A stretch of DNA of 64,000 bases, from contig NZ_CP088261.1 of assembly GCF_021117345.1 (NCBI RefSeq), forward strand, positions 2,852,001 through 2,916,000. Reading direction: 5' to 3'. This document shows, piece by piece, positions 16,176 to 25,420 of the stretch (its first letter is position 1; each line of letters opens with the position of its first letter). A program made the position numbers and the translations under genes. The stretch comes from Microbacterium sp. cx-55. GTDB taxonomy: Bacteria > Actinomycetota > Actinomycetes > Actinomycetales > Microbacteriaceae. The notes below the pieces were generated by a model. It was not told the DNA's origin. It ran no database searches and worked only from the letters and a program-made list of their open reading frames with translations.

Positions 16176-17331
16176 CACCTCAGCAGCCCGCCGTGACGCT
16201 CGGCGCGGGCGTCGTCAAGCGTTCGACCCGTCTCGCCGACGGTCGCGAACTCGTCTACTTCGACGACCCCGACACGACGCTCGGTGCCGAGCGCTCCGTC
16301 GACACGCGCGATCTGGCGCCCCGCCCCGAGACGGCCACGATGCGCCTCGACGTCCTCACCGGCGACTGGATCTCGATCGCCGCGAACCGGCAGAACCGCG
16401 CATTCCTGCCGCCGGCCGAGCTCGACCCGCTGGCCCCGCAGTCGCCGACGAACCCGTCGGAGATCCCGTCGCTCTACGACGTGGCCGTCTTCGAGAACAA
16501 GTCGCCCTCGTTCGGGCCGGCCCTCGCGACCGAGACCGACGACGTCCCGGCCGGAATCGACCCGCCGCGCGGCCTCGCCGACCTCGCGGAGTACGGCCTC
16601 GGCCGCACCCGCACCTCGGTCGGACGCACGGAGGTCGTGTGCTTCAGCCCCGCGCATTCCGGCTCGTTCGGCACGCAGACCGTCACCCGCGCCCGCACCG
16701 TGATCGAGGCGTGGGCCGATCGCACGGCCGCCCTCTCGGCCCTTCCGGGTATCGAGCAGGTGTTCCCGTTCGAGAACCGCGGGCAGGAGATCGGGGTGAC
16801 CCTGCAGCATCCGCACGGCCAGATCTACGCCTACCCGTACGTCACTCCGCGCACGCAGCGGCTGCTGACCGCGCTCGAGTCCACCGGCCCCGACCTGTTC
16901 GACCGCATCCTCGAGTTCGAGTCCGCGAGCGACCGCGTGGTGCTCTCGGGCGAGCACTGGACGGCGTTCGTGCCGTTCGCGGCGCGCTGGCCGATCGAGA
17001 TCCACCTCGTGCCGCACCGTCACGTCGCCGATTTCGCCGAGACCTCGGATGCGGAGCGCGACGAACTCGCCCCGCTGTATCTGCGGATCCTCCGCGGCGT
17101 CGACGCCCTCTACGACACACCGACGCCGTACATCGCCGCATGGCACCAGGCGCCGGTGCGCGTCGGGCGCGACGGTGCGCGCCTCCACCTCGAGCTCACC
17201 TCGCCGCGCCGCGCGGCCGACAAGCTCAAGTACCTCGCCGGGTCCGAGGCCGCCATGGGCGCCTGGATCGGCGACGTTCCCCCCGAAACCGCGGCCGCTC
17301 GCCTGCGCGAGGCCATCGAAGGAGTACAGCT

Positions 17332-17335
<4 letters not shown>
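16169..17335 (+). CDS. galT: Galactose-1-phosphate uridylyltransferase
   Basis: GalT of 388 residues, transferring UMP from UDP-glucose to galactose-1-phosphate. The active-site H-P-H is at residues 214-216 in L-Q-H-P-H-G-Q, with the second His the expected uridylylated nucleophile. The Cys-x-x-Cys zinc motif of the E. coli enzyme, normally just before the N-P-S-E-I-P-like segment, is replaced by a stretch without cysteine, so this copy must be folded without that structural metal. GTG at 16169 lacks a Shine-Dalgarno but sits six bases after a -10 hexamer. Its stop overlaps the galK start (GTGA). Confidence 0.94.
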
Positions 17336-18513
<1,178 letters not shown>

Positions 18514-18530
18514 CCCCGGCTCTCTCGACC

Positions 18531-18599
18531 GCGAGACGGGATCTTCGCGCCGAGACAGTGGGGTAATCCCACGGTCTCGGCGCCCCGATCCCGTCTCGC
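18531..18599. repeat. Family B palindrome, copy 1
   Basis: Three nested stems share one centre (18565): perfect 13-base outer arms (18531-18543 and 18587-18599), GCGCCGAGAC with its complement (18547-18556 and 18574-18583), and GTGGG/CCCAC (18558-18562 and 18568-18572). It lies between the converging galK and GH3 genes and is a likely bidirectional terminator. Other copies are at 50437 and 59334. Confidence 0.88.
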
Positions 18600-18657
18600 T
18601 GCCGGATGCGGCGGATGGGCGGGCGCGGCGCGTGCGGGCGGGCGCGGAGCGCGCGGG

Positions 18658-20877
18658 TCAGGGGGCAGCGTTGGCGGAGGCGAGGAGCTCCTCGATCTGC
18701 GCGGTGCTCACCGGCGCGTTCGGGAACGCCGCGAGGCGGCCGATCGGGAACGACGCCATCATCCGCAGCATCCCCTGGTCGTCGCCGAACATCGGCTTCA
18801 GCGCCTCGCGCATGACCGGGCCCGCGACGGGGTTCTCGAGCAGGTCGCCGATCGACGAGTTCTGGCTCAGCGGCACCCGCACCGCGTCGCCCTCGAGCGT
18901 GACGGTCGTGCTCGCGCGGATGTCGCGGCTCGACGCGGCCACCTCGACCGTGTACTCGCCGCCCTCGACGACCCATTCGTCGACTCGGGTGTCCCAGTAG
19001 GCCAGATCGCCGCGGCGTACGACGAGTTCGACGCGGCGGCTCTCGCCGGGATCGAGCTGCACGGTTCCGAACGCCTTCAGTTCGCGCGGCGCGCGAGCGA
19101 CGAGCGACTCGGCGAGCGACGTGTAGACCTGCACGATCTCGCGTCCTGCCACCTCACCCGTGTTGGTGAGAGTCGCCGTGACGACGACGTCGCCGGTCTC
19201 GGAGACGGATGCGGCGGCGTCGCTGTACGCGAACGACGTGTACGACAGGCCGTGCCCGAACGGGAACGCCACCTCGGTCTTCTTCGCATCGAACCCGCGG
19301 TAGCCGACGAAGATGCCTTCGCCGTAGCGCACGTGGCCGAACTCGCCGGGGAAGTACCCGAAAGACGGGGTGTCCTCCAGGCGCAGCGGGATCGTCTCGG
19401 TGAGCTTCGCGGAGGGGTTCACCACACCGAAGAGCACGTCGGCCGTGGCGCTGCCACCGGCCTGGCCGAGCAGCCACCCCTCGAGGATCGCGGGGACCCG
19501 GTCGGCGAACGGCAGCGCGACCACGCCGCCGTTCGAGAGCACGACCACCACGTTCGCGCCCGCCTCCAGCAGCGCGTCGAGCAGGGCGAGCTGCGCGGCG
19601 GGCAGATCGATGTGCTCACGGTCGAAGCCCTCCGACTCCTCCTCCGCCGGAAGCCCGAGGAAGAGGACGGTCGCGTCGGAGCCGGCAGCGGCCACGACGG
19701 CCTCCTCGCGAAGCGTCGCCGCGTCGCCCGATCCGTCGAGCGTGAACCCGGGGGCGAAGGCGACGTCACCGTCGGCGAGCTCGCGGATCGCGTCGAGCGC
19801 CGCGTCGAGACGCGTCGGGTTGATGAGCGACGAACCCGCGCCCTGGTAGCGGGGGGTCTCGGCGAAGGCGCCGACGACCGCGATCTTCGCGCTCGGGGCG
19901 AGCGGCAGCATCCCGCCGTCGTTCTTCAGCAGCACGATCGACCGCGATGCCGCTTCGTGGGCCAGCGCGTGGTGCGCGTCGACGTCGAGGACGTCCGCGC
20001 TGCGGGAGTTCGCGGTCTTCCGGATGAGGTCGAGCACACGGCCGGCGGCGATGTCGAGCGCCACCTCGTCGAGCGACCCTTCCTGCACCGCGGCGACGAG
20101 TTCGGCGTCGGTGCGTCCTCCGCTGGAGGGCATCTCCAGGTCGAGGCCGGCGGGCAGGCCCACGACGCGGTTGTTGACGGCGCCCCAGTCCGAGACGACG
20201 AGGCCTTCGAAGCCCCACTCGCCGCGCAGGACCGAGGTCAGCAGCCACGGGTCCTCCGAGGCGTAGACGCCGTTGATCCGGTTGTAGGCGCACATCACGG
20301 TCCACGGCTGCGCGTCTTCGACGACCCGCTGGAAGCCGCGCAGGTAGATCTCACGAAGCGGCCTCGGGTCGACATCGCTCGAGACGCGGAGTCGATCGGT
20401 CTCCTGGTTGTTCGCGGCGAAGTGCTTGAGCGAGGCGCCGACGCCGCGCGACTGGATGCCGCGGACGAGGCCCGCGCCCATCGCACCCGAGACGATCGGG
20501 TCTTCGGAGAAGTACTCGAAGTTGCGGCCGCACAGCGGCGAGCGCTTGATGTTGACGCCGGGGCCGAGGATGACCGCGACGTCTTCGATCGCCGACTCGG
20601 TGCCGAGCGCGACGCCCACGCGCTGCGCGAGCTCCGGGTCGAACGACGAACCGAGCGCCACCGCGGGCGGGAAGCACGTGGCGGGCACGCTCTCGGCGAG
20701 GCCGAGGTGGTCGCTCGCCCCCGACTGCTTGCGCAGACCGTGCGGTCCGTCGGTCATCATGATCGCCGGCACGCCCAGCCGCTCAATGGGCTTCGTGCGC
20801 CAGAAATCTGCGCCGCTCGTGAGCGCCGCTTTCTCCTCGAGGGTGAGGTCGTCCGTGGTGGGCAGGTTCTCCGTCAT
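18658..20877 (-). CDS. Beta-glucosidase or related glycosidase, GH3
   Basis: Cytoplasmic GH3 enzyme of 739 residues without signal peptide. The barrel domain ends with the nucleophile Asp230 in V-V-S-D-W-G-A. The alpha/beta sandwich domain follows, then a fibronectin-III-like domain (G-R-E-I-V-Q-V-Y region) and about 60 further residues. K-H-F-A-A-N-N-Q-E is the substrate-binding segment. GH3 members cleave beta-glucosides, beta-xylosides or arabinosides, so exact specificity is open; the TetR/esterase neighbours do not decide it. ATG at 20877 has a strong Shine-Dalgarno (AAGGAGA). It is divergent from the TetR gene with an operator-like palindrome between. Confidence 0.92.
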   Translation of the reverse strand: MTENLPTTDDLTLEEKAALTSGADFWRTKPIERLGVPAIMMTDGPHGLRKQSGASDHLGLAESVPATCFPPAVALGSSFDPELAQRVGVALGTESAIEDVAVILGPGVNIKRSPLCGRNFEYFSEDPIVSGAMGAGLVRGIQSRGVGASLKHFAANNQETDRLRVSSDVDPRPLREIYLRGFQRVVEDAQPWTVMCAYNRINGVYASEDPWLLTSVLRGEWGFEGLVVSDWGAVNNRVVGLPAGLDLEMPSSGGRTDAELVAAVQEGSLDEVALDIAAGRVLDLIRKTANSRSADVLDVDAHHALAHEAASRSIVLLKNDGGMLPLAPSAKIAVVGAFAETPRYQGAGSSLINPTRLDAALDAIRELADGDVAFAPGFTLDGSGDAATLREEAVVAAAGSDATVLFLGLPAEEESEGFDREHIDLPAAQLALLDALLEAGANVVVVLSNGGVVALPFADRVPAILEGWLLGQAGGSATADVLFGVVNPSAKLTETIPLRLEDTPSFGYFPGEFGHVRYGEGIFVGYRGFDAKKTEVAFPFGHGLSYTSFAYSDAAASVSETGDVVVTATLTNTGEVAGREIVQVYTSLAESLVARAPRELKAFGTVQLDPGESRRVELVVRRGDLAYWDTRVDEWVVEGGEYTVEVAASSRDIRASTTVTLEGDAVRVPLSQNSSIGDLLENPVAGPVMREALKPMFGDDQGMLRMMASFPIGRLAAFPNAPVSTAQIEELLASANAAP

Positions 20878-20919
20878 CGGAAGCTCTCCTTGATCGATGG
20901 TCGGCGGCGTCGCTCGTCA

Positions 20920-20944
20920 GAAAACCATACGTCCTTTGGTTTTC
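20920..20944. promoter_or_regulatory. TetR-type operator between GH3 and tetR
   Basis: Perfect 8-base arms GAAAACCA (20920-20927) and TGGTTTTC (20937-20944) surround nine bases. Midway between the divergent starts (20877 and 20980), it is A/T-rich against its surroundings, and is the likely site through which the TetR protein controls both directions. Confidence 0.75.
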
Positions 20945-20966
20945 GAGGTGCAAGCACTGTTCGGCC

Positions 20967-20972
20967 TATTCT
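20967..20972 (+). promoter_or_regulatory. -10 hexamer placing tetR on a leaderless mRNA
   Basis: TATTCT ends seven bases before the ATG at 20980. No Shine-Dalgarno lies between, which supports this start. Confidence 0.5.
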
Positions 20973-20979
20973 CGGTTCC

Positions 20980-21591
20980 ATGGTTCAACGCGGTTCGTAC
21001 GCCAAGGGTGTCGCCAAACGCGAGCAGATCCTGCACGAAGCCCTCGCGGTCATCGCCCGCGAAGGCTACCGCGGGGCGTCGGTGCGAGAGATCGCGGATG
21101 CAGTCGGCCTCAGCCAGGCGGGACTCCTCCACTACTTCGACAGCAAGGAGGAGCTCTTCGTCGAGATCCTCCGGGTACGCGACCGGGTCGACATGGCCGC
21201 GCTCGGCGGGGAGACGGATGACGCCGCCGATCTCGGCGCTCTCACCGACGGATACCTCCGCATCATCCGGCACAACACCGATGTTCCCGGGCTCGTGCAG
21301 CTCTTCGCCCAGATGGCCTCGGATGCGGCGGACCCCCAGCATCCGGCGCACGCGTACTTCCTCGAACGCGGGGCGATGTTCCGGTCCGGATGCGCCGCGG
21401 CCTTCGCCCGCGCGCAGTCGGCGGGCACGGTCACCGACCGGGTCGCGCCGGAGACGATCGCCCGCACGCTGCAGGCCGTGTGGGATGGTGCGCAGATGCA
21501 GTGGTTGCTCGACAGCTCGGTCGACGTCGCCGGCATCGTCGGGGCCTACCTCCACTCCCTCGCCCCCGCGCCGGAGGGGCAGCGCGCATGA
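20980..21591 (+). CDS. TetR-family regulator
   Basis: Regulator of 203 residues. The N-terminal TetR helix-turn-helix (about residues 12-58) contains V-R-E-I-A-D-A-V-G-L-S followed by L-L-H-Y-F-D-S-K, the conserved end of the DNA-binding domain; the rest is a helical ligand-binding domain. It probably represses GH3 on one side and itself plus the esterase on the other through the palindrome at 20920. Its stop overlaps the esterase start by four bases (ATGA). The ligand is unknown; a glycoside or aglycone released by GH3 is possible. Confidence 0.9.
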   Translation: MVQRGSYAKGVAKREQILHEALAVIAREGYRGASVREIADAVGLSQAGLLHYFDSKEELFVEILRVRDRVDMAALGGETDDAADLGALTDGYLRIIRHNTDVPGLVQLFAQMASDAADPQHPAHAYFLERGAMFRSGCAAAFARAQSAGTVTDRVAPETIARTLQAVWDGAQMQWLLDSSVDVAGIVGAYLHSLAPAPEGQRA

Positions 21592-23054
21592 ACGATGCAC
21601 CGGTGGTGCGAACAGCCTCGGGTCTGGTCCGCGGCATGCGACGCGAGGACTCCCTCGCCTTTCTCGGCATCCCGTTCGCCCAGCCGCCCGTGGGTGAGCG
21701 CAGGTTCGCCGCCCCGGTACCGATGGAGCCGTGGGAGGGCATCCGCGATGCCACGACGTTCGGGGCGACCGCGCAGCGGGGTGACACCGGCTTCACCCTG
21801 ATCCCGGAGCCGTCGGTCCCGGGCGACTCCACGCTGAACGTCAACGTCTTCACCCCCGCCGCCTTGAGCGATACGCCGCTGCCCGTCCTGGTGTGGATCC
21901 ACGGCGGCGGGTTCACCTCCGGAACCCCGTCGAGCCCCTGGTACGACGGCGGCACGTTCGCCCGCGACGGCGTCGTGCTCGTGGCCCTGTCGTACCGGCT
22001 CGGGTTCGACGGCTTCGGCGACATCGTCGGGGCGCCGAGCAACCGAGGAGTACGCGACTGGATCGCCGGTCTCGAGTGGGTGCAGGAGAACATCGCCGCG
22101 TTCGGCGGCGACCCCGATCGCGTGACGATCGGCGGGCAATCCGCGGGCGGCGGCGCCGTACTCACCCTCCTCGGCATGCCCGCCGCGCAACACCTCTTCC
22201 ACGCCGCGTGGTCGGTGTCGGGCGCGCTCGGCGACGTGCCCGCGGCGGATGCGCGTGCCCGCGCGGTGCGCCTGGCCGACCTCGCGGGGGTCGAACCCAC
22301 CCGGTCGGGCTTCGAGTCGGTCGCCGAGGAGCACCTCCGCGACCTGCAGGAGCGCGCCGCGCACATGCCGCGGCGCGACAAGCTCGTGGCGGTCCGCGAG
22401 ATGCTGGCCGGACTCTCTTGGGGTCCGATGATCGACGGCGACCTCCTCGTCCGTTCGACCCGCGACGCGCTGGCGGCCGGCATCGGCGCCGATAAGCCGC
22501 TGCTGCTCGGCGCCGCCGACGACGAGTTCACGATGGTCACGGCCCGGATGCGGCGGATGCTGCGGTGGGTGCCGCCGGGGCTCGGACTCCGCGCGCTCGG
22601 CGTGCCCGCATCCGCGCGTCGTCGATACCTGCGCGCGAACCCCGGCCCGCGGCGCGGCGGCTCGCCCGCCCTGCTCGGGCGCTACGTGACGGACCGCATC
22701 TTCCGCGCGCTGGTGTCGGATGTGGCCGCGCTACGCGCCGAGGCTCCCGCGCCCACCTGGGTGTACCGCTTCAGCTGGGCCTCCCCCGTCATCGGGTGGG
22801 CGTGCCACTGCCTCGATGTGCCGTTCTGGTTCGACGCGCTGGGCGAGTCGCACGTCGCCGCGATCGCCGGCGACCACCCGCCCGCCGCCCTCGCGACAGC
22901 GATGCACGGAACCGCGGTCGGGTTCGTGCGGTCTCGCGCCGCAGCCTGGCCACGGTGGTCGGCGTCCGATAAGCCGACGCGCGTGTTCGGCGGCGCCGCA
23001 TCCGCCCCCGCGGTGATCCCCGACGGGTACGCCGGCGCCGCCGCCCTCGCCTGA
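21588..23054 (+). CDS. Type B carboxylesterase
   Basis: Alpha/beta-hydrolase of 488 residues with the type B carboxylesterase pattern. The oxyanion segment is H-G-G-G-F, and the nucleophile Ser185 lies in G-Q-S-A-G-G. The early motif F-L-G-I-P-F-A-Q-P-P-V-G-E-R-R-F is typical. There is no signal peptide. It is translationally coupled to the TetR gene, and may remove acyl groups from imported sugars or aromatic esters; the natural substrate cannot be told. The stop codon lies within the first unit of a 10-base tandem array. Confidence 0.9.
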   Translation: MNDAPVVRTASGLVRGMRREDSLAFLGIPFAQPPVGERRFAAPVPMEPWEGIRDATTFGATAQRGDTGFTLIPEPSVPGDSTLNVNVFTPAALSDTPLPVLVWIHGGGFTSGTPSSPWYDGGTFARDGVVLVALSYRLGFDGFGDIVGAPSNRGVRDWIAGLEWVQENIAAFGGDPDRVTIGGQSAGGGAVLTLLGMPAAQHLFHAAWSVSGALGDVPAADARARAVRLADLAGVEPTRSGFESVAEEHLRDLQERAAHMPRRDKLVAVREMLAGLSWGPMIDGDLLVRSTRDALAAGIGADKPLLLGAADDEFTMVTARMRRMLRWVPPGLGLRALGVPASARRRYLRANPGPRRGGSPALLGRYVTDRIFRALVSDVAALRAEAPAPTWVYRFSWASPVIGWACHCLDVPFWFDALGESHVAAIAGDHPPAALATAMHGTAVGFVRSRAAAWPRWSASDKPTRVFGGAASAPAVIPDGYAGAAALA

Positions 23055-23120
23055 CCCGCGCTGATCCGCGCTGATCCGCGCTGATCCGTCCTAACCTGCC
23101 CTGACCCGCCCTGACCCGCG
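23051..23120. repeat. 10-base tandem array, seven units
   Basis: Seven consecutive decamers of the form CTGAYCCGCS, with one unit reading CTAACCTGCC. The array begins at the esterase stop codon. The units carry no spacers. Confidence 0.8.
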
Positions 23121-23214
23121 GCGCCCGACCGGACCCGCCCAAACTCGCCGCAGGAGGGTGCTGCGGTGTCTCACGGGAGGTCGCGGCGCGCGGTGCGGCG
23201 CACGAATCTGCCGA

Positions 23215-23284
23215 AGCGAGGGGATCTGCCGAAGCGAGGACGGATGCGGCCCGAACGGCCCTCGCTTCGGCAGATCCCCTCGCT
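23215..23284. repeat. 25-base perfect palindrome (family D)
   Basis: Perfect 25-base arms (23215-23239 and 23260-23284) enclose 20 bases. The arm word ATCTGCCGAAGCGAGG is also present once more directly to the left, starting at 23206. It lies between the converging esterase and methyltransferase genes. No gene is seen in 23055-23440; 23314-23400 holds two degenerate copies of a C-rich stretch of about 50 bases (CCCCTCGCGASAGC ... CACCCCAGCAGRGC). Confidence 0.85.
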
Positions 23285-23440
23285 ACAGCCGGCCATTAGC
23301 CCGCGCCGACCCCCTCGCGAGAGCGAAACCCCTCACCCCAGCAGGGCATCGGCCCCGCCAACCCCTCGCGACAGCAAACCACCCCAGCAGAGCTCGACCC
23401 CGCGAGAGCCCGCCGCACCCCGGAACCCGCACCCCGCACC

Positions 23441-24274
23441 TCACCCCGGTGGGATGAGCACCGCGCCGGGCAGGCGCTCCCGCATCACGGCGATGGCGGC
23501 GGGGTTGTCGTCCACGAGCACGGCGTCGCGACCGAGCGCGGCGGCCACGGCGCCGGTCGTGCCGCTGCCGGCGAACAGGTCGAGCACGGCGTCGCCCGGG
23601 CGGCTCGAGGCCTGCACGATGCGTCGGATGATGCCCTCGGGTTTCTGCGTCGGGTACCCGGTCTTCTCGCGGCCGGTCGTCGGCACGATCGTGTGCCACC
23701 AGACGTCGGTCGGCAGCTTGCCGCGCGCCGCCTTCTCCGGGGTCACGAGACCCGGAGCCATGTACGGCTCGCGGTCGACCGCATCCGCATCGAACCAGTA
23801 CCGATCGGGATTCTTGACGTACACGAGGATCGTCTCGTGCTTCGGTGGCCAGCGCCGCTTCGTCTTGGCCCCGTAGTCGTACGCCCAGATGATCTCGTTC
23901 AGAAACCGTTCGCGACCGAGGAGCGCGTCGAGCAGCACTTTCGCGTAGTGCACCTCGCGGTAGTCCAGGTGCAGGTACAGCGTGCCGTCGTCGGCGAGGA
24001 GGCGCCAGGACTCGAGCAGTCGCGGTTCGAGGAACGCCCAGTAGCCCTGGAACTCGTCGGCGTACACCCCGAGATCTCCCCGGAGCCTCGTGTACTCGCG
24101 GTCGCGGAATCCGCGACGCACGTCGGGAACCGCAGCGTCGACGGCGGCGATCCGGGTGCGCGAACGCCCCGTGTTGAACGGCGGATCGAGGTAGATCACC
24201 GTGAACGCGCCATCCGGAAGCCGGCGCGCGACGGCGAGGTTGTCGCCCTGATGGATCGCGATCGATCCCGTCAC
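23441..24274 (-). CDS. Amino-DNA methyltransferase, beta-class order
   Basis: Site-specific DNA methyltransferase of 277 residues (N6-adenine or N4-cytosine) using S-adenosylmethionine. The catalytic motif D-P-P-F (residues 30-33) precedes the cofactor motif F-A-G-S-G-T-T-G (234-241), the order of the beta class to which CcrM belongs. P-T-Q-K-P-E is also typical. No restriction enzyme is nearby, so it looks like an orphan methylase. GTG at 24274 overlaps the stop of the lipoate ligase gene by four bases (GTGA), so the two are translationally coupled despite unrelated roles. The recognition site is unknown. Confidence 0.88.
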   Translation of the reverse strand: MTGSIAIHQGDNLAVARRLPDGAFTVIYLDPPFNTGRSRTRIAAVDAAVPDVRRGFRDREYTRLRGDLGVYADEFQGYWAFLEPRLLESWRLLADDGTLYLHLDYREVHYAKVLLDALLGRERFLNEIIWAYDYGAKTKRRWPPKHETILVYVKNPDRYWFDADAVDREPYMAPGLVTPEKAARGKLPTDVWWHTIVPTTGREKTGYPTQKPEGIIRRIVQASSRPGDAVLDLFAGSGTTGAVAAALGRDAVLVDDNPAAIAVMRERLPGAVLIPPG

Positions 24275-25320
24275 GGAACGCGCTGCAGCCAGGCGTCGGT
24301 CGCGAACTTCGACGCGACGAGCGCCTCGGCCTCGGCGTATTCCTCTTCGGTGATATGTCCGGGAACGGCACCGTACAGGTTCGTGAAGGTGTCGATGAAG
24401 CGCTCGATGACGGCCTCGCGCGGCAGGCCCGTCTGCGAGCGGAGCGGGTCGACGCGCTTCGCCGCCGAGACGGTGCCCTTGTCGCTCAGCTTCTCGCGAC
24501 CGATGCGCAACACCTCGGTCATGACCTGGCCGTCCATGTCGTAGCTGAGCGTCGCATGGTGCAGCACGCCGCCGTTCGCGAGCCGCTTCTGCGCGGCGCC
24601 GCCGATCTTGCCCGTGGGCGAGGCGATGTCGTTGAGCGGCTGGTAGGTCGCGTCGACGCCGAGCGAGCGGAGCGCCTGCAGCACCCACTCGTCGAGGAAG
24701 GCGTAGGAGTCGGCGAACGTCATCCCGGCGACGAGGGATGCGGGCACGTACAGCGAGTAGGTCACGATCGAGTTCGCGGCCATCATCATGGCGCCGCCGC
24801 CCGAGATCCGGCGCACGACGTCGAAGCCGTGCCGGGCCGCACCCTCGGGGTCGACCTCGTTCCGGTACGACTGGAACGACCCGATCACGACGGCGGACTC
24901 ATTCCATTCCCACAGGCGCAGAGTCGGGTTCCGACGCCCGTCGCCCACGCGGGTGGTGAGCACTTCGTCGAGCGCGAGGTTCATGCGCGCCGAGACGGGC
25001 GCATCGTGCACGACCTCCCAGGTGAAGTCCTTCCAGCCGGGCGCCGTGATGAGCGCGCGCCGCACCGCGGTGCCGACCGACTCGGGGGTGAACCCGAGCA
25101 GCTGGGCTCCGGCCGGAAGCGCCGCGCGCACCGCTGCGGCGATGGCGGATGCATCCGTTTCGACGGGAAGGCCCGCGACGGCCGCGTCGATATCGGCGAG
25201 GGCGTCGTCGGGTTCGAGGAAGAAGTCTCCCGCCAGATGGAAATCCGCGATGCGGCCGTCGCGCACCTCCAGGTCGACCACCACGAGCTTGCCGCCGGGC
25301 ACCTTGTATTCACCGTGCAT
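24271..25320 (-). CDS. Lipoate-protein ligase, accessory domain at N-terminus
   Basis: Enzyme of 349 residues that would attach lipoate to E2 subunits or the glycine-cleavage H protein. The ligase domain (about 93-349) shows R-R-I-S-G-G-G-A (170-177) and the lysine motif G-K-I-G-G-A-A-Q with Lys238. Residues 1-92 (G-E-Y-K-V-P-G-G-K-L) resemble the accessory domain that follows the catalytic domain in E. coli LplA, so the domain order is reversed. ATG at 25320 has no Shine-Dalgarno but a TAGGCT hexamer six bases upstream. It is followed by the coupled methyltransferase. Confidence 0.88.
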   Translation of the reverse strand: MHGEYKVPGGKLVVVDLEVRDGRIADFHLAGDFFLEPDDALADIDAAVAGLPVETDASAIAAAVRAALPAGAQLLGFTPESVGTAVRRALITAPGWKDFTWEVVHDAPVSARMNLALDEVLTTRVGDGRRNPTLRLWEWNESAVVIGSFQSYRNEVDPEGAARHGFDVVRRISGGGAMMMAANSIVTYSLYVPASLVAGMTFADSYAFLDEWVLQALRSLGVDATYQPLNDIASPTGKIGGAAQKRLANGGVLHHATLSYDMDGQVMTEVLRIGREKLSDKGTVSAAKRVDPLRSQTGLPREAVIERFIDTFTNLYGAVPGHITEEEYAEAEALVASKFATDAWLQRVP

Positions 25321-25326
25321 GCTGAC

Positions 25327-25332
25327 AGCCTA
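25327..25332 (-). promoter_or_regulatory. -10 hexamer placing the ligase gene on a leaderless mRNA
   Basis: TAGGCT lies six bases before the ATG at 25320, without a Shine-Dalgarno between. Confidence 0.5.
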
Positions 25333-25384
25333 GGCCTGCTGCATCCGGGTGAAGAGGTGCCGCAGACACGCCCATCGGGTGTAC

Positions 25385-25414
25385 TCTCGCTCCGAGATAG
25401 CTAGATAAGCGAGA
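25385..25414. promoter_or_regulatory. Inverted repeat upstream of the MFS gene
   Basis: Perfect 7-base arms TCTCGCT (25385-25391) and AGCGAGA (25408-25414) around an AT-rich centre containing TAGATA. It ends six bases before the start codon at 25421 and is a possible operator for an unlinked regulator. Confidence 0.45.
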
Positions 25415-25420
25415 TAAATC

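Noticed and set aside
19252..20979. Long in-frame N-terminal extension of the TetR gene
   Set aside because: It lies antisense to GH3. The TetR domain begins right after the ATG at 20980, which has a -10 hexamer at leaderless spacing.
23051..23120. CRISPR array
   Set aside because: Ten-base units directly abut without spacers, and there are no cas genes in the window.
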